NCBI GenBank assembly: GCA_039566865.1
Contig: CM076955.1
Span: forward strand, 22,779,001-22,843,000
Length of the DNA stretch: 64,000 nt
Direction: 5' to 3'
Source of the DNA: Aurelia coerulea
Lineage: Eukaryota; Cnidaria; Scyphozoa; Semaeostomeae; Ulmaridae
Below the pieces are notes generated by a model. That model ran no database searches. It had not been told where the DNA came from and saw only the letters and a list, made by a program, of their open reading frames with translations. The position numbers and the translations under genes were made by a program. This document shows positions 21,901-33,900 of the stretch, piece after piece; positions within the stretch are counted from its first letter, which is position 1; each line of letters starts with the position of its first letter.

Positions 21901-24900
21901 TATCATGCTGAAAAGAGAGAAGGCTAGGAACTCACCCGTATGGACCACACGTTGATGTAGTGACCCTGAAATTGAATTGAAAACTAAATTAGTCATAATA
22001 CAAAGATTGCTATTATAATAGAAAAATTAAGAACGTATCATCAAAAAACAATAAGTTATAAACCACTGCTACTACTGCGCAGCTACTACTGTATTCAAGC
22101 CTCACAAGGGCGGTAGGCAAAGTGAATTTCTCTATCAAAAAAGTCTGATGATATCCTAATAATTTCCAATTTCAAATTGAAATCACATAGAAATCTCAAA
22201 TAAAATGAAAAGTAATAAAAGATAAGCCATCAAACACGATCGAACATAATTTAATGGAAATCTCCAAGCTTTAAAATTTTCAAGCTTTTCAAAATATTAT
22301 CAACATGATGCAAAAGGATTCCAACCAGAGTATCTCACGATCATTTGTAACGAAAATATTCCTGCGAAAGCAAACTGATTCACAAATGATAGAAAAAGTG
22401 AGGTTGAGAATGATGAGAGGGGCTGATATTTGAATTTGTTAAACATTAATCATAAACATAAATCACTAAGAGCTGCTGACAAAAAAAGAACCCTGGAACA
22501 AGATGATATCAAGGTTACATAAAAATGACACGAATAAAAATGACGTACTTGGTAATAGCCCAACCAACAGCAACAACACATAACAAAAATGTCAGCAACA
22601 ACAACAATGTGAAAAAATAATTTGATCTGGCTCCTTGAAATGGTTTTGAGGCTGGTTTGCAGTTGACCATCAGACTAATCTGAAATGTGGAAATGTGAAA
22701 TTTGTAATTGTCTAATACTACGTTCATACGATACCAGCACAGTTTGAAAACAGTAGGAAATTTTCCGGTAACAAAGTCATTGCGATCTCCCAAGAATTTG
22801 ATTCTAAAGAAATCTATCTTCACCTTAAGACTCGATCGGCCTCGTTTTGAAAGCGTTGAAACATGTTCCGTTTTCATTTTTTTCGACTGTTTACATGATG
22901 CCGCTTTCAAAAAGTGCCGGTTAGAATTCCGCTTCAAAATCTACCGTTTTCAAAATCTACCGACAAAAAAAATGCAGTTATCATGTGAATGCAATCTAAG
23001 ATATGAAAAAAATATCAAAGAATGCTCGTTGAAAGAAGACACGTCATACGGTGCCTTCTTTTATTCAAAATACGTACAAAATTGAACCGAAGGTCATCTT
23101 AACAGAATGATCATAATATTAACAATATTTTCAGTTCATTTCATTTTAAACAATATTGCTGACGTATAAACAATATTAAAAATAATGATGATACCTTTTT
23201 CACGTAAAAGATGAAAAACAGCTTCAAAATTCCGATCACTGGAATCATTGGTGCAAAAAATGTCCCAATCCTGAAAGAAAAACAAAACCTCAGAAATGAA
23301 GCAGAAAGTTAATCAATAGTCTTATGATTGAAGTGTAAATATTTGCTAGGCATACTGGGTGCGTGAAAGTGACCTTCAGTTCTTTTTGACAGCTAACTGC
23401 TATAACTACTATGAAACTTACAGAGCAATTTTCTCGCAAATTCGACGAAAAATAAACAATCAAGCTATATCTGTAAGTCTAATTGGGTCTCCAAATATTT
23501 TAGAAAAGCAATGAACGTCTACGATTTCCTGGCATTTGGCTCACAAAATACCAAGATCCTTTTGGTGCAGCAACCAGGCTTATAAACAGTGGTGGAAAAA
23601 GTGTTTACGTTCCTGCGATGTAATCTGAACCTGAAATTCTTCCCCATATTGTTTTATCCATTTTGTTTTTGTGTCAAATTTCAAAGCACTATTGAACTAC
23701 GACACAACACAAATGAGCATAGTCAATAGACCGTTAACAGAAGAACATAACCAAACCTGGTCCATTTATTTTCTTCTTTTTTCATCCTGTAGTATTTCCC
23801 TTTTCATCTTTCATTCTTCCTCGTCTCCTTGTTCCTTTCTACATTTTCCTTTCGTATCTTCTTTCCTCTTTCTTCTTTTTTATCCTTTTCTCTTTCTTTA
23901 TTCAGTTCGCCCGTTTTCTTTCTCATTCTTCCTTCAAGGCAAACAAGCTCCCAACAAGTTTTTTCGTATAGCTTTATGCACTTTTCCACCTCTGCTTAGG
24001 AACATCATTTCGAGCACAATAAAATTGCTGTGTACCAAAGATGATGTTCTTCGTCATTTCAAGATTTTGACGGACATCTGTTGGCACCCATGGTACAAAC
24101 GAAGTTTGACAGGTGTGACAACAGAAGAAGATAAATAAAAAGTCTAGAAAGAAGAATAACTCACCAAACCAGAGATTGACCATAAATAAGATCAAGAACA
24201 TTATTCGGAATCTGAAATTCCTGTTGGCCAATTTTAGCACCTAACTGACAACCACAGTCTGCATATCTGTTTATGTACCTGAGGTAAAATCACAAACAAA
24301 TTTGATAAAAAGAAACAAAAAGACAAATTCCCCAGCAAGAATGAAAAACACCTGTTTTGTTTCAGTTCCCATAATTGACAACACAAAGATCAGAAGTAGT
24401 CACTTCATTATTGAAAGCAGTTAAAGTATTCTTCCAATGAAACGGGAGAAACTAGGAGCACAAAATCAACCTGTAGATGCCTGTCTATGAGTAAATATCT
24501 GCACTACACTGGACATAACTTTGAGATAATGATTTAAAGAGCCATTGTCACCCAGCATCCTTTGCAGGCACACTACAATTTCAGACTGTCTGAAAATCAA
24601 ATTTGGTCTCAACGGAAACTTTATTGATCCACAATGCACTAGTTAATCTGATAAAACAGTTGAAATGAATTACAATTGAACTGAATTACAATTGAAAATT
24701 ACAATTGAACTGAATTACAATTGAACTGAATTACAATTGAACTGAATTACCAGCTTTTCTATCAGTGCAACTACTGCAGTGTAGAGCCATGAAGGTGAAG
24801 TTGCGGTTTTTAGTGCCAAGCGCTGGGATCACATAAGTTGCTGAGCGCTAATCGAATCCACGACCCCTTATCATGACGCTCAAGTGGTGGGGCCCTACCG

Positions 24901-27900
24901 GGTATCGAACCCTGTCCGCCTGACTGTTCTGGCTGCAAAGTCAGAGGATTACACCACTGCACAACAATACCTTCAAGCATAGTTTCCAAATTTGATTTTC
25001 CTAATGTCAAAAATTTTAGTGTACCCGCAAAGAATCCTGGGTGACAATGCTCTCTAAGTATTGTGGCTACTTACTTTCTTGCTGTCTCTCCAAATGCAGT
25101 TATACCAACAATGACAAAAAAGTCAATCAAAATCAAGTTAAACATCTGAGCACCAATTTGGTTTTCCCAACACTAAAAACAAAACAGACAATCAAATAGT
25201 TGATAAGAAATGATAAAATTTGGACATGGCCTTTATCTCCGACTTGTTTTGAAAAACCGGAGTATTTGTCATCAAAGTAAACATTTGTCGATGCAATTTT
25301 TCTTACGATGAGTTACGCCTACCATACATTTCAAACTTCCTGAATTCCCAAGTTGCACCAGAATATTTCATAAATAGCATGCATGACAGGAAAATTAAAG
25401 AAAAGCTCAATCATAATTTTTCTATATCAATAATCATATCATTCCTTTCTAACATATCATCGAGCCTGAATTCTCCTTTCGTTCACCAGAAACTTGAGTA
25501 TATTTATCAGCCAGAAAAGAAATATAAGACGTTACCTGGGTACGAAAGTTGACGTTACCTGGGTACGAAAGTTGACGTTAGTGTAAAGTGTGATGACCAA
25601 GACACCAACAGATGCAAGTTTCAATAAAACTGAACTGAAAGGAAATATGGAACAACAATATGTAAACCATCTAATCCTAAAACATTCCACCCTATGTAAC
25701 AAATGGAGAACTAATTAAAAATGGCCTATTTCCATCAAACATCATTTTGAAATTCAATTTAGCTATTCAATCATAATAAACCTTATCATACCTACGTATA
25801 CCAACACATCAAACGATAAACAAAGATTTACAAAGTAAAAGTATTGTATTTACTTTTAGGTAAAAGTAAAACAGATACCAATTTCTCGTACATAATATCA
25901 AACATCTTTGCGTTGTAAGCTTTCCTGTGACAAGTGATCTGTATTTTGCCTTATGGTCTTTGCTACTTATCAATTCACAGTGATCCAGATTTGTCAAAAA
26001 GTGGAAAAAATACCCAAAATTCAAATTGAAAATTTGATTTTTATTTTATTTTTCTGTTGTTCAGAAGGAATTTATCACCAAGATGCAAAAATTTGAAACG
26101 AATTGAGCCATCGGTTGCGGAGAAACAATTTGTCAAACTTTCAAGAAATCCTATTGCATCGTTTCTAATCAATTTCAGGAAGAAATTGACCATTGTTTAC
26201 AAAACATAACAAACTTGAAAACGCTGCTGTATCACACTCAGTACTCCGATTTGCAAAATCTTTTTTTTATTTAAAAGCCAGTAGAGTCCATCTATGCTCT
26301 CCTTGAAAACGTATCTGTTGATAAATTTCATCCAGGTAAATTTTTGCAAAATTCAGATCGTACTATTTTTTACAAATTTAGGCCTAAAAGTCGTTGATTT
26401 TCAACTTTAAAGCTGAAAATAAAAAATAAATGTCAAAAGATGTCTTAGATATTGGTTTAGCCATTAAGTTTAACGTATTTTGTACATATTGACCAAAGAT
26501 CTCGTGCAGAAGCGTACCCAAAAAATTGTCACAGAATTTTCAAATTTTTAGCCCTTTTTCAGTACTTTCTCTCAATTTTTGAGAAACAATTAAAAAATCG
26601 ATGAATCAACTTTAATGATTATTTAAAAGGTGCCATCAATTTAAAATTGATATATGAAGATTACACAAGGTAGATGAAGAAGGAATTCCAACTATATTTC
26701 GAAAAAAATTTCGAATAGTATTTTCCAGAACTTTAGGCCTAAAAGTCGTTGAAATTCATCTTTCACTCCAAATACCGCGAAAAGTCTTTCATGCCCCCAA
26801 AGGATTTATTTAATTTCGGACACTACAGAGGGGGGCTTGGAAGAGAGGGGGGCTAACGAGAGAGGGGGCTGATTCACAAAGTCAAATGACAAGGATATAT
26901 ATGACAGCTTTTCAGTTCTTTTACACCATATTTTGTGGATTCAGCTTACAATTTTACGAGTCAAATACATAAATTCAACATTCGACACAGTTTTATCCCA
27001 AACCATAAAAAATTTAAATGCAAGCTTATTTAGCTCAATGAATGGAAAATGTTTGGTAATCTGTAAAATTTGATATTAATGGGGTGCTTAATAGAGAGGG
27101 GACTTATTTAAAATTTAGCTCAGAGGGGAGGGGCTTATTCGAGAGAGGGGGGGGGGGGCTCAATAGAGAAGAGCTTTTACCGTATGAAAAAAGATATCAA
27201 AGATGTCTTAGATATTGGTTTAGCTTTTGAATTTGAAGTATTGTGAATTTTTTGAAGAAAGATCTTGTGCAGAAGCCTGCCCAAAAGCTGTCATAAAATT
27301 TCAAAACCTGTAGCCTGTTATAGACAGCCTTTCTTAGGCGTCTGTGAATCGATTACGAGTAGCCAACAAGACAGCAGTTATTTTTCACAAAACTATCAGA
27401 AAGCAATGATAAAGTCTAAATTTTAAATCAATCCTAATGTCAGTCAAGTGTACATTCCAATTATGATTCCCTCTCCATGGCTTGCTCTAGAGAAAACAAC
27501 TGTTTTCTTTCGCTCTTTTCTCATAGGGTATCAATTCTTCATAACAACGTGGAAACTTTGGTTGTTTCTTAGAAAAACTGACAAAAAGGAACAGTCAGTT
27601 TAATCATTTCAGTTCAGCAAAGCTTGACAATATCTAGCAACATTTCTCTTTAGGTACCTGTAGGTTGCCTTCATGTTGAGATAGCAATAGGAGATGGGAA
27701 AGGATAGCGAAGGTCCAAAAGCATTTCAGAACAATTGTCTCATTTTCCATAGATTAGGTCCATGCAAAATCATTAACAGTACTATAACTGTTGCTACGCC
27801 GAAAGAAACAGGGACATGCGATTTGCTTTCGTGGGATTTGAATGTCCAAACAAACGTTAAATGTATGTTTCATGGACTCCACCAATCTCCACAATGGCTT

Positions 27901-30900
27901 AAGGGATGATGATTCTCAGGGATGGTACAAACAATACTGTATTATCGACATTTTTCAAAACATTATTGGAATTCTTTCTTAATCTACCTTGTGAAATCAT
28001 CATACATCGATTTTAAATCGTTTTGACACCTTTACATAATCATTAAAGTTGATTCATCGTTTCTTTAAATGTTTCTCAAAAATTGAGAGAAGGTACTGAA
28101 AAAGAGCTAAAAATTTGAAAATTCTGTGATAATTTTTTGGGTACGCTTCTGCACGAGATCTTTAGTCAATATGTACAAAATACTTTAAACTTAATGGCTA
28201 AACCAATATCTAAGACATCTTTTGACATCTATTTTTTATTTTCAGCGTTAAAGTTAAAAATCAACAACTTTTAGGCCTAAATTTATAAAAAATTGTACAG
28301 TCTGAATTTTGCAATAATTTGCCAGGATGAAATTTATTAACAGGTACGTTTACAAGGAGAGCATAGATGGACTCTTCTGACTTTTAACTAAAAAAAGATT
28401 TTGCAAATCGGAGTACTGAGTGTGATACAGCAGCGTTTTTAAGTTTGTTATGTTTTGTAAACAATGTTCAATTTCTTCCTGAAATTGATTAGAAACGATG
28501 CAATAGGATTTCTTGAAAGTTTGACAAATTGTTTCTCCGCAACCGATGGCTCAATTCGTTTCAAATTTTTTGCATCTTGGTGATAAATTCCTTATGAACA
28601 ACAGAAAAATAAAACGAAAATCAAATTTTCAATTTGAATTTTGGGTATTTTTTCCAACCCTGGATCACTGTGCAATTGTATAAAAAAAGAACGAAACGTA
28701 CCTCCACAATTTCATGGCAACCTCAACGCGTGGACTAAAATCTTCTAATTCAGTAATAACTTCAAAGAAGAGTGGCAATATTAAATTCAACCCTGTGATG
28801 GTCAATGAAGAAGCCCATTTCTTTACAACATTTATAAAGCTTGACTGGCTTGTATCGTCTACACCAGCTTTCTGAAATTGAAGATTGACACAAAGATTGA
28901 AAAGTAAGAGAAACGTAAATTGACGAGTGAGATCTGAAGAAATATTCAAAACGTAAAGGACATTTGACTGCCCTGAAATATACCATTCAGATATGATTTA
29001 AACATTTAAATATAATTTGAAGAAACATGCTGGTTAGAATTAATCAGTAAGGAAAAAAGGACTTGGAAAGGTGATTTTATGTTAGGGGAAATAGGACAAA
29101 GTGTCTTTGTGTTATATACTTACATTTGACACAGCTTTCTCAGAAACTCGAACTGCTAGAATGATAGCATAAACGCTTCCACCTAGGCCGGCCATAATAA
29201 TCAAATTGACAGCGCCTCTTATTGTATAGATCTTGAACTTTTCAAGCTTTGTACGGTTGCGCACTTTGTCTCTTCTCCTTTCCTCGGCAAGCTCAGCCTG
29301 AATAAGTACGGTAAAATACCATTGGAAATCAATCAAATAAACTACAGGTATACAGAAGCAAGAGAGTGAAATTTTTTGAAAAGTAATCAAGATTTGATTA
29401 TAATACTGATCTTGAAAATTCCTTTGTGTGTCTTTGTATCAAGTACCAAATATAATTTCATGCATATTACAAAGTCTTATGTTACAAGGAACGCTGATCA
29501 AATGAAGCATTTATCCAGCAATAATACCAACTAAGACTCGAAAACTCATATGAAATTGCAGGAAATAGCTTTCAGGCGATAAGCACGATATTTTGTAAAA
29601 TATTACTGCTGAAAACATGTTTTTCATGCTCTCGTCATATCTCTAGATAAAAGAATACAAGATAGAAGAATAAAACAAAGATCATTTATCAAATATGGTC
29701 CTTGAAACACATACACGAAAATACAATTAAAGATTGGTAACAAAGTCAAATGTTGGTGATTTTTCAAATGACATCAAATGACGTTTATGTCATTGCAAAG
29801 ATCATTGCAGTCACAGAAAATAACTGAGGGATTGGGTAAACGAGCATTTTACCAACATGAATTTCTCTTGATCATTGAATTTCAAGCTGTATAAAGTGTT
29901 TGATGAAATCACTGAACGCAGTACATTGTAGTAAAATTCTCCTTCATGCCATATTTTCCGTAATGGCGTATTGAATCAAATTAGAGTCTTATCTGATCTT
30001 CAAATCTTGCATAGATAGCATAAATCCTCTCAGTTCTAAAATTGAAAAATCTTCCATACCTGAAAATCTTGATAAATATTTTTCTTCTTCAGGCCAGCAG
30101 CTTTAGAACTTGTAATACAGTAATCCCAACTTGCAAATATCTTATTGCTGTAAGAGTAGAATACTCCGCCATTTTCTATTACACTCTCCGTGAAGCCTTC
30201 TGAGAAACTATGAAGAAAAATACATTTTGAAAAATTTAATATCAAATTATGATAAGCCCATGTGGAATGATGAAAAGTAACGGCCAAAGTGGCTGTCATG
30301 ATTGACTAACTATCAAATGAAAAAGTTACATTTGATAAATAATAATATCTGCATTAGCAAAATTGTTACAGATGCATAATTCACACGCGTTCTAAGACAG
30401 ATTTTGAACAATGTTGAACATAAGTAAGAGTACTAATGAGTGGCGCAGTGAATTTGACGCAAGGATTTTTGAAGATGGATATGAAAGTTCCTCCTTCTGC
30501 TCATGAAAGCCCTTGAAAAATCATTCTTGCATTTGCAGAGGTAGATAAAAAGTTAGACCATAGACAGTACTTTAGAAATTGAAGGGTTGGCAGGGAACCA
30601 ACCGTAGTTTCAACAAAAATTGAAGAACCAAGATTTTGACGATTATCATTATAACTTTTATGTTTCAGTCCTTTCTTTTTTTTTTTTTGTTTCAGTCCTT
30701 CCCAATCATCATAAAGGTTGACAAATATTTCAGAAAGTAGAGACAAAATTCAGGTTGCCATTTTCATTAAACAGTAGCAGTAGATAAATCCAGTAGTTAG
30801 TGACAAATGCAGCGATAAAAACTATTAATTAGTCAACGTTTTTGTTTTATGTTTCGCAGCAGTACTTTGCTTCATCTTCAGAATGCAAAATTTTCCAAAG

Positions 30901-33900
30901 CACGAGGCTATATTTATATGCATAAAGAGACAAACAACAATCTAGAGTAGTGTCGCCCATTATGCCCATATCGTCACGAAGTTCTGAGTTAGATCCAAAA
31001 AGAGCAATTAATGAAAAAACCAAGTAGACAGGTTATATCACCAACTAATGGAGAAAAAGATCACAGAGTATTGACTATTTACGTAAACTCTTTATACTGA
31101 TTTTAGAAGATTTTAAAGAAGGGGGTAAAAACGTTGTTTTCTTCAAGCATTGCTCATTATGGCCGCAGGACAAACAAGTAACACTACTCCCCGGTAAAAA
31201 GTTTCTAAAATGCAAATAGACTTAATCTAATGCTGCGTTTTTTGGGTTTCAATGATTTCCAAGTCAGCAAGCAAGACTTTAACCCGAATTGGTGTTTTTT
31301 AAATAAATTTTGCATTTTAATATTTTGAAGCAACTGGAAACTTCTCTGGTAAATTGATGGGCACAATGGGCGACAAAAATAGCAATTAGCAGCACTCAGA
31401 TTTCATGGCCTTAAATCTGAATCAGAAATCACTTTGCTTTGGTTTCATTGTAGATTTCCTCTCAAGAGACAGGACTTCTGAAAAATCAATTCACATTTCA
31501 AAAATTTCAAACCGCAAGGTGTTGAACGAACGAAAAAGAAGGAAGGAATGCAAATGGAATCATGAAATTTGAATTGCATGAAAGATTCTTTTAGAGATAT
31601 GCACAAACTATCTCGTCGGGTTTCAGTGCAAATGAAGTGAAACTTCAGTGAAGGTCAAATCATGATAAAACAGATGCCAGGCAAGATTTTCCGCGCAATT
31701 GCAATTTTATTACTAGTCGTCAGTCCCTGAAATTTGATTTCTTTTGCTGGTCGGCCATAATGGGCGATGACCGGCCACAATGGGCGACACTTCTCTAAAT
31801 GTGCGTGATTACAATTCCTATGTGAAAATAAACAGTACAAGCTTGAATTCAGAAGGGCAATTAGCTAAATAGTGTTTTTCAAGGTGACTCATAAATATGC
31901 TAGCAAGGGACGGTCACAAAAGGGATCTTATTGCTACACCATCAATTTCATCAAAAAGTTACAGAGTACTTACTTGTGAACCATGATGAGAAGACTGACG
32001 ATGAAATAAGCTCCTCCAACCAAAATATACGCAAGCGGCATGTCATACTTGATATTATCTGTACTGATCAACGTCTTAGAATCATAATTGCTATAAAACA
32101 GGATTGTTGTATTGATCCATCCCTAAGAAATAACGATCAACGTTAACAGGTGAGTAAAAAGAACGCAATGCATTTTAAAAATACTGCCCCATGAATATCA
32201 AAGCAATTATATTGAAAGCTGTCTTGTTTCATTGCTGGTATGTTCAACTAGATTCAGTAATTTACCTGGCTTTGATCGGTTACTATTTCCCGTCGACATG
32301 GGGGTATTCTGCAGAAAGCTCGCCCCCTTTGTAAAACTTGAATTATATATGTGTCTCAATGCGTTGTTATTTGAAATACAAATAGATTAACAGTTTAGCT
32401 GGAATTTGCACTGTCTGATTCTGCATCTCAAAAAGTTTGATATTGCTTATGTTCTGAAGCAACGCACCACTTTTCATATAAATCCAATGCAAATAGATCT
32501 TAACATAATCCTAGATTTTCAATCATTATTGGCTCCATGACTGCTACAAGTTTAAGTTAAGCTGTACAACTAACTGTAAATATGTTATGACCCTAAAATG
32601 ATCAGAAAGCTGATTTTATAGATTAAGACGAAATCGTAATGCAAGATTACCTGACCGGTGATGAAATCAACAACTTGATCTGCAAGTTCCTTTTTACTTG
32701 AATCCTTCATAGCAGAAGGCTGAATACAAGTCTGTGAGCCACTGAGCTTTGCAAAAGAACCGTTGCTTGCTGGAGTTGATGACAGGCTCATAAGTGCTGA
32801 CACGGTTTCCAGGACTTGATGTCACGTTCACAGTCATATTTGCAGGGGCTGCCGTTGTGGGAACTGCAGTCTGGAAAATATTATAACTCTTTGCAATCTG
32901 AGGCACACTCAAGAAACTGAAGACAATCACAAAGATGATGATGTTCAAGATGAATAGCGACTTGAGGAAAAGGAAGTAGGACAACACACCATTGCCAAAT
33001 TCACCTGGAAAAAAAGAAAGCATCAGTTGGCAAATTTGTTCATACAGCAAAGAATTCTGGAAAGTTTCAATTGGCGGATGGGAACTGTGGTCAAAGCGTG
33101 GTTCGAAGCTGTGCACTATTTTCTAAAATATTTGATGGAGATACTGTAATATTTCTTGCCAGTTTAAGGTTGTCAAGTTTGAAGAATCTTACATTCCAGC
33201 AAGTCAATTGAATTTTATTCATAGCAATGCACCCTAATACAAGGTTATCAGTAAAAATTTGTATTCTATACGACCCAGGACAACCATGGCTTACCAAGCC
33301 TCAAAATTCAAATAAAAACAGTACTAGTACAATGCAGTTATTTCAAAATTTAGCAGAGAGGCTAAGTATACATAGGATAAACATTGTGGGTTATAACGGA
33401 ACAGTATGTTGGTAATTGAAATCTAAGTTAAGTCAGCAGTTGTTTAATATTCTTTGTTTGAAATGCTTTGAAAAATGCTTTTACTTGCATTATGTTTTCA
33501 AGATTGTATGGCAGGGCATTCTATAAATGGGCTCTCTTATTTAATAACATTTTTTCGCCTCACTTTCTAGTGTTTGAGGGATCTTCTAGTACTTACTTTG
33601 ATATGTTACCTAATTGTGCCTCCATTCATTGGTGTGAAAATGGTTTTTAAACACGTCGGGCACGTTTTCATCATTATGGTAAAAAGTGGCGGGCACCAGT
33701 GGCAGACACTTGGGGGGCCAGGGGGTCACTTTGCCAAATATCTGGGGGGGGGGGAGAAGCAATCTTTTCAGTTAAAAAGCATTGTTTATTTCTATTTGTT
33801 TTCGAATAAGAGATCTTTGTTCTAGCCAAAATTAGGGGGCGATCACACCCCCTGCCCCCTGCCCATGTGTCCACCACTGAAGGTAGTGTTGTGACAATGA

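Larger units (their letters stand above)
24534..25057. mobile_element. TTAA-flanked MITE, interrupted by SINE
   Basis: The left end TTAAAGAGCCATTGTCACCC (24534 on) mirrors the right end ctgggtgacaatgctctcta (to about 25057). The inward parts also match the copy at 49450-49722, which is 273 bp. The extra length here is explained by a tRNA-derived SINE (24796-24973) and a short tandem array (24668-24750). TTAA ends suggest piggyBac-type mobilisation. Located in a TMC intron immediately downstream of exon 25172-25075. Confidence 0.7.

Noticed and set aside
22708..23085. Plus-strand 125-residue open frame
   Set aside because: It overlaps TMC introns on the opposite strand, shows no domain, and has none of the splice or codon pattern of the real genes.
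23671..24138. Plus-strand 155-residue open frame, hydrophobic and Ser/Phe-rich
   Set aside because: It is produced by the polypyrimidine tract at 23763-23935 in a TMC intron; low complexity, not a protein.
24880..24973. Functional tRNA gene
   Set aside because: The box B is perfect, but the acceptor stem does not pair cleanly and the same head with the same body occurs at 37877, so it is a SINE.
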